Shown here piece after piece: positions 10,546-23,566 of a DNA stretch of 64,000 nucleotides. Position numbers and translations under genes: made by a program. Source of the stretch: Sisyra terminalis (lineage: Eukaryota; Arthropoda; Insecta; Neuroptera; Sisyridae). The notes under the pieces are model-generated. The model saw only the letters and a list, made by a program, of their open reading frames with translations. It did no database searches and had not been told where the DNA came from. The stretch spans positions 14,384,001 to 14,448,000 of the forward strand of contig OY292275.1 of NCBI GenBank assembly GCA_958496175.1, read 5' to 3'. The stretch's first letter is position 1; each line of letters begins with the position of its first letter.

Positions 10546-13500
10546 TTAATTTTATCACTGCATCTTCCAGTGATTATGGTCAGGCTTCCTTGGTATATGA
10601 TATTTTGGATTCTTTTGTAATTGTTTATTTCACTGATTTTCGGTGATTTATCACTTTGTCTAGCGACAATTCAATAAAAAAATAGGAAACTCTATTTGTT
10701 TTGTTCTTCAGTAAATAATTAAGTCAAAGTTCACAGGAAATATTTTGCGTTATGAATTAGTAATGCAGTTGGACCATAACTTTTTCCGTTCAATTATTTA
10801 GTGCTAAGATCTCATTAAATATTATTTTTTATTACTCTCGCTATTTCTTTATACATTGAGACCATAAAGATATACCTTCAAAACCTACGATTAAACATTA
10901 AGACCAAACAAATTTAATAAATAATACAAGCACCGATAGTTCCAATACTCCAATTTATTGTAAGTGCTTTAAATTACGCATTGATATTTACTACCGAAAA
11001 GCATAATAATTTATTGATTTATGAAATAATACATGTGTAACATAACATTTTACTATTTGAGTAATGCCATTATTTTATCAGTCTATAATTTATTCTTTTA
11101 TCTAGTCAATAATCTTAACTGCAACCACTTTAGAAGATTATAACATTTTTCAATTACCAATTGGTAAGAAGTCATTGTTTTGTAAACGATTTTTCAATGT
11201 TTCAAAGAGTATACCTCAAGGTATGCGCAACAAATAACGACTGAATAATTTTCTCGAGTAGTTTCTAATCTAATTACGCATTAATGGCTAATTAATTACA
11301 CCTCTGACAATCAAGATAATTGAAGTGATACAATTAACTATAAAGTTCTTGACAACATAGTCGTTTAGCTGTTGATGAATTATGAATGAATTTTGGCTCA
11401 GACTAAAATGTATTCCTGAATTTTTTAAGAAAAGATTATTGAGATATGTTACCTAGCTTGCAAATGTTTAGTTTTCTTTAAAAACAGGAGGAAAATTTGA
11501 GTTTTTTCTGTTATAAATTTTGTGCACGTAGTATTCAAATTACTATTTTCTAGTATACTATTTTGGTAACTTTATTTAAAATGTATGTGGATATGTTTCG
11601 TTCTATTTATGAAAATGTAGTTTTTTATTGTACAGGAAATTTTTTTTTCGGTTCGTGTTTGACCGCAGATTTTCTTATTCCCTTATTATAATTGTACAAA
11701 AGATCGTAAGGACAGGTCATTCTAGTGATGAAAATCTATGTCATTCTAAGTTATTCAAGAGAAGCCTTTTGTTATTCAACATATTCCGTGTAGGATGCTT
11801 TCAAAGGGAAAATGTATATCTACGAACATCTCTTTTAAACGTGAAAAGAAATATTTGTTTTTGATTAAATCAAGTTTTTTTAGATACTTGACAAAATTGA
11901 AATTTCTCTATTATAATTTATTGAAATATGATTATTGAAACTGTGAAAAATTTGGCAAACAACACAAAAGATAGATAGGACACATTTCACAGAGAATAAG
12001 ATATTAAAATAATCCCCGACAAAAATGTATTTTGTGATTGTTTTATCTCGTTAAATATTTGAAGTTTTTTTTTTTTTTAATAAGTTTCATCCAATCCCTC
12101 GAGTAGGGGTTGCCAATAGTCATTTTGATATCTTTTATATTCATAAAATTTATATAAAAACGTGAATAATTTATGTCACTTGGGAGAAAAAATAAGCAAA
12201 AGACGGTAGAATTGACGTTAAAAAATGAAAACTTTCATTTATGTTTTTACGAGATGGGCTTACACATATAAACGTAAATACGATTATAATTTTTAATATT
12301 TGATCATATTTCCTATTTATGGAACCATTTGCAATAAGTTCACTTCCAAATTTAATTTTCTGCAGCCATCATATTGAGATCTAATAACATGCAATTTTGC
12401 TCGTGTTTCATTCTATTTTTCGTTATAGGTTGAATCGGATACAATTTCAATGTGGAAAATGGAGTGAACATTTTCTGCTGTGTACTGAATTTTTAATAAA
12501 TTAACACATTGGGAAAGCAATGGATTGGATTGTAATATATTGGTTATTACTGTCAAACATTACCGATCTATATTCAATAAAAAATGTATATTGGAAATTT
12601 CATCCCTTTTGAAAATAAAATAATTTGATTTGTGTTATGCATATTCAAATTTTTGCGTTTAATATTTTACAACACAATGCATGTTTACATCATTATTACA
12701 ATTTTTGATTGTGTTTCAAATTAAGCACAATATTTTTTTTTTAATTTGTTTTTGACTACTTGTTACTTAAATAAAAACAAAGTTATATAATTTTTACCTC
12801 CCTAAATTTATTAAAATATAAAAATATACGATTTCATGATTCAATTTAACAAATTAAACCTAAGTATCTGTTGGATTTATAAACAAAATTTTTTATGGAT
12901 AAAAATCGATAAATTAAAAGCAAAAAGCATTAAAAATATTAATTAATCAATCAATATTAATTTTTTATAAATGAATCAATCAGAACATCTATTTGACATT
13001 GATCATTTTCTTCATATGAAATGAATATATTCAACTATGAATAAAATTGAATCATACATAAGAATAAAGTATATAAAAACCAAATTAGAAAATACAGTCG
13101 TCCATATTTACCGTGCAATATATCCATATTTTCATATTATGCTTCATATATTAAGTTACTTATTGTAAAAAATACTTTGAACACGCATTATTAAACCAAC
13201 CACGTTTCCATAGAATACTATAGATAACCGGAATTTTTCTTTCCACCTATATAGTCTGCATAAAAATTGTGTATGAAAGAAAAATGATGCATTAAAATTT
13301 AATTTTAAAAATATGAACTCGTGTGGTGTAAGCCCCGAATCAAAATATTGATAAAAACCTTGGCTTTAGTATAAAAAAATATATGACGAAAGTAAATATT
13401 TTTTTTTGCAGTGAAAATACAAATTTTAGCCAAATTGAGTAATGAGATATGTGTAATCTAATCGGCTGATCATTTAATTAATAAAAATGTAGAATTGAAA

Positions 13501-16500
13501 AATGTATCTATGTTATAAAATTAAAAGCTTTTCTATACTTTATTTTAAACTAAAATTTATTCAATTCAGTTGGTTAGTTTTTCAAAGAGATTTAGTCAAT
13601 TTTCATAATTCCTATTGATTAATTTGAACACGTTTTTCACCCCTATCGATAAAATTTATTGATAACTAACCAAATGAGTTTAATGAAGAAAATTCTTTTT
13701 AAATCAAATTAGAAGAAAAAGAAAATTTATTACTTGAAATATAAGGGTTAAAAATTTAAATAAACTTAGCATTTCTACATTTTGTAGCTTATTAATTTTG
13801 TGGCTTATTTAGATGCATGAAACTCAATACATTGAATAATGAACATATGAATGTATAATATGTACGTATTGTTGCATTGACAAAAACGCTTTTGATTGTC
13901 TAACGTACATAAAAATCGTATTAATAAATCAATTAATTTTAATTTTCCACTTTAAGAGGCTATTTAGATAACATCAAATTTAGAATTGTCAAAATCGGTC
14001 ATTTTATGCATGAAATCAAAAAAAAAAAATGGATTTTACGACACTTTCTCATAGTGAAATCTTATCACTAGTTTCTCCACAATTTCTATTAATTCAAAAT
14101 TCAAAATTGACTTCAACGATGTCAATATATCATTGGATGTTGATGGTTGAACTTTATAAAAATGATAGTTAATGAAAGCTCTCCGAGAAGGGGCAAGAGT
14201 ATAAAATTTATCCTAAAGACAGAAAAATTTTTGTTTGAAATATTTCTTCTATTTTCTTCTTGTTTGCTTACGAATGCCTTTATTATTAAGTTATTAAGGG
14301 TAGAAATTTTTATTCATGAATATATAGACCATATCTTTAAGATAGTTATTTAATAAATAAAAAAATGTCTGTTAGATAATCCTACAAATGATCATTCTTC
14401 TAGGTGAAAATAACTATGTTTTCTTTATCTTACGGATTAAATGTGATCTGGAAGATACATGACACTATCAAGATGTAAAAATACCGACCCTGAGTAATAT
14501 AAATTTGAAATAAACATTCATTTTTTATATCTAGAAGTGTTTAGAAAACAATATTGGAGTTACAAATCTTCCATGTACTGCTATTGCAGTTATTTTTTTT
14601 GTCAGTATTAGGGTCTGGTATTAAAATATCTAAATAGTGACAATTATCTACCAGTTTAAATTTTATCTGGAAGAAAAGAAAACATACATATTTTCACCGA
14701 AAAAAAGTAATACGTGTAGGATAAATATGTAGGATTTATCTAACAGATAAATTTGTATCTTTTAAAAAGCATTTTTAATAACATAGTATATTTACCCACG
14801 AGTAAAAATATCAGTCCTTAGTAGCGTATTAAAAAGAAGCATACGCTTTTAATGTTACCAGTTTAGGTAGAATTGAGCTTTGACTTCCAGCTTCTGGATT
14901 TATTGTTTACCAATCTTGTAATAAAAGAAGATTATTTTAATGATAATAATACATAATCAGAGATAAGTGGAAGATGAAAAATAAAATCAGATCCTTGATT
15001 CTATCTGTATCAGTTTGGTTATTGGTGTCATAATATTGCACTCTATTCTGTAAAAAAATTATTGGACCCGGTGTAGTATAAATGTTTCGGGGTAAAAATT
15101 GGATTGAATTCTGGGTTAAATGGAATATTTATACAGTTATTTCACACCACCCCTCAAAGTGCCGTAAAGTGCTCCAGGTCCAACGGGGTTCTCTGGGTCG
15201 CGGTGTATAGTATTACGATTTTATGAACACTTCTTCTAGGTCCTTAATGTAAATACTTGGCTCAATGAATGCCAATATGGTTTGCTAAAATCAAAAAATG
15301 ATTTTTCCACATTTAACAACTTCATTATAAAACTACACACTTCATTAAAAGTTGTTTTGCATATAGTTTTAATTACTTTTTTGTGCTAAAGGAAAATTCG
15401 TTATAATTTTACAATGTTTTGTGCGTTTTGTATATGCAATAATTGGGAAATTGAGATTCTTATTTAAGTGTCCTTTTACGGTCAAAAGCATTTAATAAAT
15501 TATATCTAAAAACTGACAATATTTTAGCTCAATATTTTAGCCATTAATAAAAGTTTTTTGTGGGTTATATAATTTTTAAATTTTTTTTGGTATATTTTTT
15601 TGGCATACTTAATTAAAACTTAAATGAAATAACTCATTATTATTAATGGGATCAACTCTACTCTAAATTACTTTTTTAGCATACTTGGTCAAATTAAAAA
15701 AGTGACATAAAAATTTTAGTATTAGTATTTCTTCTTTTTTGTTTACCGAAAGAAAATCTGTTACTGAAAAGTATTGTACCTTAAGACCATTTTTCGTATT
15801 TTAACTCTATGTAATCTTAACTCAATATATAACTCAATATGTAAACAACAATATGTAATCTTAACTCAAGCTCAGGTGATCTTTTTATAACCAAACTATT
15901 AATTTTTACTTAATATAAGCGAACAATAATTTACAAAAGCAAAAACTATTTCAAGTTCAACGCGTGTTAAAAGTGAAACTATTAAGTATAAGGGCCTTTA
16001 AGGTAGTACGTACCTACTATAAATAACTAATTTGGACTAAAGATACTATAGCTCTCAGACACAGAAATTCTAGAAAACTACAATAAAAAAGATAAATGAT
16101 TATTTCAATAACAAATTATTTGCACTGCATAATTCAATTAATACATCATATTATCCAACGAAGCATTTACCGTTCGTTTTACACATAGTTGAGAACGTCA
16201 AACATCAACGCTATTAAATCAGCCTCTCTTCAATTAACAAACGTTGTCATTCATTTAGATATTCTCGACTATTTTGATAGACGGCAAAATATATCAGTCT
16301 CAAATTGAAATAAATTGCGGTAATATAGTCTTCTGACTAAATTTAGTTGTTTAAAACTGCTATTTCCGCATTAAATTGAACAATTGTACTAAATATGTGA
16401 TATTTCCCTCCATTAACTATCTTTTTTTCCAAGGTTTGTAAATTCATTCTCAGTTTAATAATACCTGTAGTTAAATATTCGTATTTTTTATAAATAATTC

Positions 16501-17195
16501 CATTAAACAAAATGTTTGCTTTTAAGTAAATTACCATTTTTTATATAAAATTTAAAAGTGAAAATTAAATGTTGAAACAGCAATGCTTCGGTCTATGCTT
16601 TATTATGCATTTACAGCGTTCATGCTTGATTGATTCAATTAAAACTAACATGGCAAAATAGGATAACGATTTTGTGTTGGTTTGTAAATTAAAGTAAATC
16701 AAACTAAAAAAAAACATTGATTTAAAACTTCTGCGTTATTGTGTTTATCTATTTTAAACCGAAAGTAAATATACCAAATCGATTTAAGCATAATTAAAAA
16801 CACTTCGAAAAAAAATTAAAATTAAAATATACAAACAATCGATTACAACTAAATAAAAAATTAAAAAAAAAACTTTTTATTGGTAATAAATCGAAGACAA
16901 TTAAGGATTAATCAGTTTGTAACAAAAATAATTCAAAATATTTTGCACCCATACAACGTCAAAATTAAGCACTAATGAAAATTAACATTATAACATATAG
17001 AAAATTGTGTAGTTAAATACATTGAGCTTTTAAAATTTTAAATTAGAATTTGGTTTTTACCGCCAAATTTGATTTGTGATATTCCATTAAGACCAGGGAT
17101 TATTTATTTGATACAATTGTCATTATCATTTATGGTTTGTGATTATTATTGTCTTTATTTGATTCGGTTGCATAAAAAAATAACGCTTTTAATTA
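10546..17195. other. Long AT-rich stretch without a recognised gene
   Basis: Open frames such as 11628-11864 and 14147-14353 (+) show no domain and no splice context. A weak repeat (ATCAAGATGTAAAAATACCG) at about 14470 echoes 2465. A 17-bp direct duplication (ATGTAATCTTAACTCAA) lies near 15810 and 15853. A GC-richer patch at about 15145-15215 is unassigned. Confidence 0.5.
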
Positions 17196-17331
17196 CTAAG
17201 GTCTTTAGTGAATCTAGAGTTTATAAAAATTCGTAAATTGAGAAGTATTGAAGATTTGTCTGTTACAAGATTTGGACTCAATATCTAACAGTTTTGAAGA
17301 GGTATCATGACTACTCGGCCACCAGTTGGCT
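17196..17331 (-). mobile_element. tRNA-derived SINE, copy 2 (diverged)
   Basis: Read on the - strand it starts at about 17331 with CAACTGGTGGCCGAGTAGTC, followed by a diverged B-box region. It then has the shared body TTCTCAATTTACGAATTTTT and a CTCTAGATTCACTAAAGAC tail. The boxes are mutated, so it is an old copy. Confidence 0.7.
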
Positions 17332-18315
17332 GCCTAAAATAGATTTTGTACAAGTCTGAACAGTTTTAAAAGATTCATGCTATACAGTGGTTAACAGTGG
17401 CTAATAACCAAAATGTATTCACGAACAATATATTCAATAAATTCACAAATTTACAACACATCAAAATGTTCATTACTACCCAATATGCAATATAAATACG
17501 ACCATTTATGAATCAATGGTACGTATAGATTATAGTAGATGTCATTTGTCATTGTCAGTGTTCGAAATTCGAATCAAAATTTTTATTAATGAAAATTCAA
17601 ATATATAAATTATCAACTCATTAATCAATTACAAAAAAAATTAGTAAAATATTGTCCAATATCTATTTTTGTTTTACTCTTTATTAATAAAGATTGGATT
17701 TTTTATCATGAAGATTTAAAATTAAGATGTCATTAAGATTTAAATTCGGGTTTTGTAAGTGAAACTTGTTATCGAAAACTATTGAAACTTTATTACCTAT
17801 ATCTTTAGATAGAAAACAATTTTTGTCAACTAAAAATAGAAACACAAAAATTGAACCACTTATTTTGAAAGTGGTCTAAGTCTATTTTTAAAAATAATTT
17901 ATATACCTTTTTTTCAACATTGAATACATAAAATTCACATTCAAAGAAGTTACTACTTGTGTATCGAAAACAAATATCATATCAATCATTTGCAAATATT
18001 TTTAATACAAATATCAGCATAATCTGGTCTATCAGTTAATCCAGTTTTCGTATGGACTCTCCTTGAAATGGACTTATGCCATTCTCAAAATAAACGGCTC
18101 ATTTTCTAATCTCTAGATGTAATCTGTAAAACACCATGAGGAATTCATTTAAAAGTATTAATTTAACTTTTAAAGTATCAGTTAGAGTATCAAATTTTGA
18201 AGCCTAAGAAGAAAAACTGTAGACTTTACAATAAACAATTAAAATTTAAATATTTAAAATATGATTCTCGATTCAAAATGTATACTAGTTTGGTAAACAT
18301 AACTTTAGTTAAATT
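17332..18315. other. No recognised feature
   Basis: AT-rich, with nothing supported on either strand. Confidence 0.5.
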
Positions 18316-18490
18316 AGGCTGTCCCGTAAGTTCTTTCCTTTTTCTAATATGAAATGAATACACGATATTTACTCTTTCGATTTTATCGAAAGGGGTTCCT
18401 AAATAAAAAAATAAATAATAATATTTGAACAGTAAATATTGTGTATTCATTTCATATTAGAAAAAGGAAAGAACTGTTGGAATAACCCAT
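18316..18490. mobile_element. Foldback of a mariner-like terminal repeat
   Basis: Arms of about 46 bp are near-identical inverted copies: AGTTCTTTCCTTTTTCTAAT onward from about 18329, and the reverse complement ending near 18475. Between them lies a short AT-rich loop of about 50 bp. The left end continues outward as TTAGGCTGTCCCGTA, which looks like a mariner/Tc1-type end next to a TA. The outer right end has diverged. It probably derives from two terminal repeats joined head to head. It has no coding capacity. Confidence 0.6.
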
Positions 18491-19060
18491 ATACTATGGA
18501 TAATAAGATTCCTATACTTTCAGTGGCTCCCCCAACCTTCCTTATTTCGTGATGAACATTTGAAAGTTAGTAAGAGGCGATAAAACATTCCATGTCCAAA
18601 AATTTTCTATATTGATCTTTGAATTTTTCATTTTCTTCATGTTTTCTACAAAATTGTAAGTTTAGTTTTCCGAGTCGCAGAACTATTCTATCCATTACAA
18701 TGTCTCCTTAGAAAGGTCGTTTGGATCAGGAAAAGTTAGGTTTTTTCGTTTTTCTATAGTTCTCAAGTTGAAAACTAAAACTTTCTCATTTCTTTTTAGG
18801 ATTTTTCCAGTTCTTTCATCCCAAATGTGATTCCTAGTTAGCCTTTTTTCTTGCTACATCGATATTTTTGGTGGTTTATTTGTTCAAATTTCGATAAAGT
18901 TTTTATATTTGTGACTTAATTCGTTTAGTTCTGATTTGCTCCAATCGTCCCAGCGTTATTTATTAAAGTTTTTTAGATTTTTTTAACAGTTCCTGAGGGA
19001 TTATATTTCCGATTCTTGTAGTGTTTCACTACGCCTTGCACTTCAGCAACAATTTCGGAA
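18491..19060 (-). pseudogene. Decayed retroelement-like coding region, family uncertain
   Basis: Several - strand stretches stay open for about 40 to 47 codons. One starts near 18695 with MDRIVLRLGKLNLQF, continues through FKDQYRKFLDM, and after one stop has VHHEIRKVGGAT. This order is loosely like the start of BEL/Pao-type pol (QY.eFm.eYe, then lPHH.v.k). A second open stretch upstream (about 18710-18850) is in another frame. Too decayed for a firm assignment. Confidence 0.3.
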
Positions 19061-21044
19061 TAAAAGCTCCATTTTTGTTACGAAAATATTAGATATACAC
19101 CTTTGTAAAACATAAAATAATATTTAATAATATTTTTCACTGTTTCATAAACAATTACACCGTAAAAAAAGTGTACTAATATCAAACATTTTTCGTCTGC
19201 TTAAAACCAGCTGTAAGGTTGGATACGGTGAAATGCGCATGATCTTTAAATCACTCTTGAATAGTATTTATACTTTCTTGTAAACGGCATGAACAATAAT
19301 TGACAATAGTGATCTAGCACTACAAGGAACTGTATTGAACATTTCATGTTATGCGCATTAACAGCTTAGGTACGCAAAGATAAAATCCCCTAATTTTGAT
19401 GTGAAATATGGAAGGAAGTTCACTCAACTACACTTACCATTGTTGTGAATGTATTACACATTCTATTCAAATACGCGAGTTTCTTGATACAAGAAATATA
19501 AAATTCTTGATTCAAACCGTTTGGAATTCAATAAAGCAAAATAGACTTCACTGAACGTAAATTAGTCAAACTCCTAAACAACTTACAGTATATTAAATAA
19601 CGAAGATCTATGTACAAAATATGAGAAACTCTTTGATTTATTAGGCTTTGATTTGAATCAATTTCATACGTATAAACTCCTTTATGATTAATATATATTT
19701 TTTTATATAACTTCTGGTTTCTTATAAATTGCAAACAACAATCTTTAGACTTTTACAGCGATTTTTAAGATGCTCATTTTCCTAAAATCATCACCTTAAC
19801 AAAATGTATGTAACTTACCTATATCTAATAATTTCACTAATTATTACAACTGTTACAAGTAGAAATAATATTTTATAAAAACATATAATTAAAGAAATAA
19901 AATATACCAATTTCAAAAATAATCAAACGATTTAAAATATTAAGAATAATATTCATATGAATCAAAGAACAATTAGCGTTTTAATTTACATAATTAATGC
20001 TAAGCCAAATTTCATCTCTCTTAATTTACTATTAAATAATTTTATTGAAAAACCAAAATAAGGTACGAAGACTTTATAACTGAAGAGATTATTCCAGTAT
20101 TTGTGAGTAGGTATTATGTAAACTCAGTAAGCTGCAACATTAAAAGCTTCTAAATATAAGCTCCATAAAGCTTTGAGGCATAAAAGGAAGTAACTGTATG
20201 ATCTAATTGTATATTGCGTTGACAATCAAACAACTTAAAATTTGATTAGCCAATGAAAAGTCTTTGTTACGGGGGACTCACTAAACTTGATAAATTTTAA
20301 AATATTTATTGTTAAAAGAGCTTTAAAATCCAGGTATTATTAATATTGATATCTTTTTTTAATTTAATTTTAAATGGAATTATTTTTAAAGCCAACGATA
20401 AAGTAAATTATAATAAAATCAAATTATAAACATTTAGTATACAAAGACTGTGGTTATAGTCTTAGTGAATATCCATGAAAAAATTAATTGAAAAATTAAC
20501 TGAGAACTATATTCTCTGTAGAGTTCAGATTTTAAAAATTACTGATATTTATCTTGCGTTGGTTATTAAAAAAGTAATTGCGGTTTCTTAAATTTAGAAA
20601 CATTATTTCGGTATTTAAAATTTAGTGATTAATTTAGTGGAATGACAATTAGTCATACACCGCTATTCTTTGGAGAGACCAGAAACAGTTAAAGAAAGCT
20701 CAATGCTTTTGAAATTACACATTCATTTTCTTTTTGTAAAGTATATTGCATATTTATTCTTTATTTCAGTATAGATATACTAAAAGATTTGGTATTACTA
20801 TATATTATCTGGTTTATTGATTTTGTTTTAAAAATAAAGAAATCTTAAAATAACATTTCAATTGAACTTATAAAGTTAGTAATTCACAAAGGCCTAAAGC
20901 TTTAAAAACATATTAAAATTAATTTATTTTTTTCAACAAATTTTCCAACAATTTTTTTAAAAATTTTTCAGGAAAGTTATAAAATTAAAAATTATAAAAT
21001 TTTTCCATAACAATTAACTTGCTTAATATAATATGTTCAGTGTA
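19061..21044. other. No recognised feature
   Basis: AT-rich. Short open frames such as 19528-19734 (-) have no recognisable content. Confidence 0.5.
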
Positions 21045-21435
21045 GTAAATGAGCGCCTATATTTAATACAAGTAGGTAAATAGCTTTGCAATGTACGAAT
21101 GTCCGATGCCAGCACCCACTATTCAATGTAAGTAGCTATTAGCCAATAAGAGTGCGACATTTACAGATGTTCATTTGTTTTGATTATTGAAATTTTGAAA
21201 ATTTAACTAAGTCACTCCCACAATCGAATGTTATAATATGCATATATCAATACGTATACGCAATAGAACGTTTTAAGCAGTGACGTCATTCGGATTCTAT
21301 CTATAAAAGAATTATAATTATCGGGTTTGAATAAAAAATACTCTAAGAAAGAAAACAATAATTTAAAATTTAGTTTGGTTAATTGGAAAAATATTTACTT
21401 AACAATAAAGTTCAACGTAGTAATTAACTGAGAAT
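21045..21435 (+). repeat. Dispersed repeat, copy A
   Basis: This aligns with 60895-61415. Shared landmarks in order are TATTAGCCAATA, GATGTTCATTTGTTTTGATT, GAAAATTTGAAAATTTAAC, a TATACGCAAT block, TGACGTCATT (a perfect CRE-type palindrome) and TAATTAACTGAGAA. This copy lacks the 155-bp MITE present in the other. The element class is unknown and no coding was seen. Confidence 0.65.
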
Positions 21436-22034
21436 ATAATTTAAACTAAGTGTAATAATAAAATACACATTTTAAAACGTTGTAATAATTGATTTTGAAT
21501 TAGCTAATTTTTTGGTATATTGTGGGGATGTTACAGGAATCAGTTTATAATGTAAATTGTATGGATCATTTATTAAGTATTTATATTCTAAGTTTATTCA
21601 CAAGTCTATTTTAGTATATTCCTAGGGAGTCCAGTCAGAGACATCTGGGAAAATCAGGAATTTCATTGTGGCATGGGAAATGTTTGTAACTTTTAAATTT
21701 TGTTCATAATTTAATTTGTATTTAGGTGGTACGGGATGTAGATGTACATAAATAACCATATTATAATACGTTTTAATTAAATGTTAAAATGATTTTCAAC
21801 ATTTTTAAATGTTACGTTTTAATAATTATTTTATTTTTTACGGGTTCGCTTGGATTTGTTTCTGGACATATAACACTATCGCCTTTTATTGTAATACACA
21901 CACATTTATATTACTATAGGCTTAATTTATTATTTTAACAATTATTTCAATGGTTCTTGCGATTTATTTCCAACTTGTAAACTTTGTAACTGGTACTGAT
22001 CGTAACTGTTAATTTATTCGTAACTGTTCTGGTG
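21436..22034 (-). other. A-rich stretch downstream of promoter-like block
   Basis: On the - strand this follows the TATA box at 22051-22058. It is A-rich and T-poor for the first about 200 bases, as in insect heat-shock leaders, but no reading frame follows. Otherwise featureless. Confidence 0.3.
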
Positions 22035-22105
22035 ACGATCGATCCCCTTACTTATATACCTGTTTGCCACTTTCTGGAAGCTTCCAGTACATTCGAACAA
22101 TTTCT
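22035..22105 (-). promoter_or_regulatory. Heat-shock-element array plus TATA box
   Basis: At 22071-22105, pentamers in strict 5-bp register alternate TTC and GAA: TTC (22072), GAA (22077), TTC (22082), GTA (22087), TTC (22092), ACA (22097), TTC (22102). The first three units are perfect, enough for a canonical heat-shock-factor trimer site. Read on the - strand, a TATATAAG box (22051-22058) follows after 12 bp, and an initiator-like ACAGTT lies about 30 bases further on. The spacing resembles insect Hsp promoters. No Hsp reading frame follows, so it could be a promoter of a transposon, of a noncoding RNA, or a chance assembly. Confidence 0.45.
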
Positions 22106-23287
22106 ATTTCTGTCACTTTAAATAGTTCAAAACTATTTGGTCTTATTTCACAATCCTTTGGAGCAAAAATGATCCAAGTCTTTTAACAAGCCCTATTCTG
22201 GAAAATCAGAAAAAGCTATAGAAGTTCTATTTTTGTTGAAAAATAATTAGAATAGAGGAGTTTTATAGTGGGCAACTATCATAGAACCATTAAAAGTATA
22301 TCAATTTTGATTATAAATGCATTGATTTTATCTCAAAAAAATGTGGTTATCCTGAGAGACTCATATAATACAACTTTTATTTGATTCATTATATCATTAG
22401 TGATTCCAAAACTAATGTAACGATTCTTTATCTTGTCGAAAATCAAAAGTCGTTTGCTTGATATAAAACACATTGCTATGAAATATAGTTAGGAAAAATA
22501 AAGCGATAATAAGAGGATTTGAATTCAAAACATATCAAAATTAATTTATAAACCTACACAACCAACAATGTGTTCAAAACATATATTTACCGAAGAATTT
22601 CAAAAGATAAAATACAACCTCAAAATCCGAACATCAAAAGATATCAATCATTAATTGATTAAACGCTTATACCTACCCTTAACAATTATTTATCAGTTTT
22701 TTCTTGGAAAGGGCCTACGCGTATAAGTATTATGCGATATTCAATTTTGCTTTGTTCTCTTTTATCATTGATTTGTTTTGTCATGTTTTGTTCTTTTGTT
22801 CTTTTTTATCATAAAATATGATATGATATAAACGTATATATTGATTTATGATATGGTTCTATAAATTTAAAGAAATTCGGGGTGGACGTATAAAAAATTA
22901 GTAAACGCCGTTGGCATCTTTTGACCAATCACTTTGATTATGCCCCATCAAAAGATAGTAAAGAAAATTTAACAAATACTGTTTAACATTCTCATCCCCA
23001 ATTTTCCTCATTGTTCACCTGAGGTTTTCATTTCAAGTTTTCTTCGCTCCAAATTTGTACTATAACGAAGAACTGAGAACTATTCTCGAACACAATTTTA
23101 ATTAGATTACTCGTACATTACAGAGAATTGCTAATTGGCTCTTTAACTCCATCATTGTCACAAGCACTAATTAATTCTTTGTTACCTGCATCCAAGAAAA
23201 ATAAATAGAATAATACAAAGTTTAAAATACAACCGTTTCGAAATGGTTCCACTTGCAATGTTTACTTTCTTACAAATTGAGGAATAA
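22106..23287. other. No recognised feature
   Basis: AT-rich, with nothing supported apart from the flanking promoter-like block. Confidence 0.5.
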
Positions 23288-23566
23288 TGTCAAGTATTGA
23301 AACATAATATTCGAGTTGAAATTATTGATCGGATGCCTCCTGGAAAGCACACTCGTACAAAAGAAGGTGATATAGAGTTAGGTGTCCAAAAATACATTCA
23401 TAATATTGAAGTAGAATAATTAATTCATGCGTTCCAACTTTTGGATATTGAGACCAACGGCAATGAGTGGAGTTGGGAAGAAATTATAATGCAGTATGAG
23501 AACCGTGGTGTACCTATACTAAATAGTATTGCGCCTCTAAAAATAGTGGCATTTACTAAAAGCTAA
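23288..23566 (+). pseudogene. Unidentified broken reading frame
   Basis: A single phase runs for 92 codons with one internal TAA at 23417-23419. It encodes charged and Trp-containing sequence unlike the Phe/Ile/Lys-rich chance frames of the region: RVEIIDRMPPGKHTRTKEGD before the stop and ETNGNEWSWEEIIMQYENRG after it. A stop codon precedes it at 23285-23287. I do not recognise the family. It may be a fragment of a transposon-encoded protein or a decayed host exon. Local base composition is clearly more GC-rich than the flanks. Confidence 0.4.

Noticed and set aside
15145..15215. GC-rich patch that might be a gene or LINE 3' UTR
   Set aside because: No frame or repeat boundary supports either reading.
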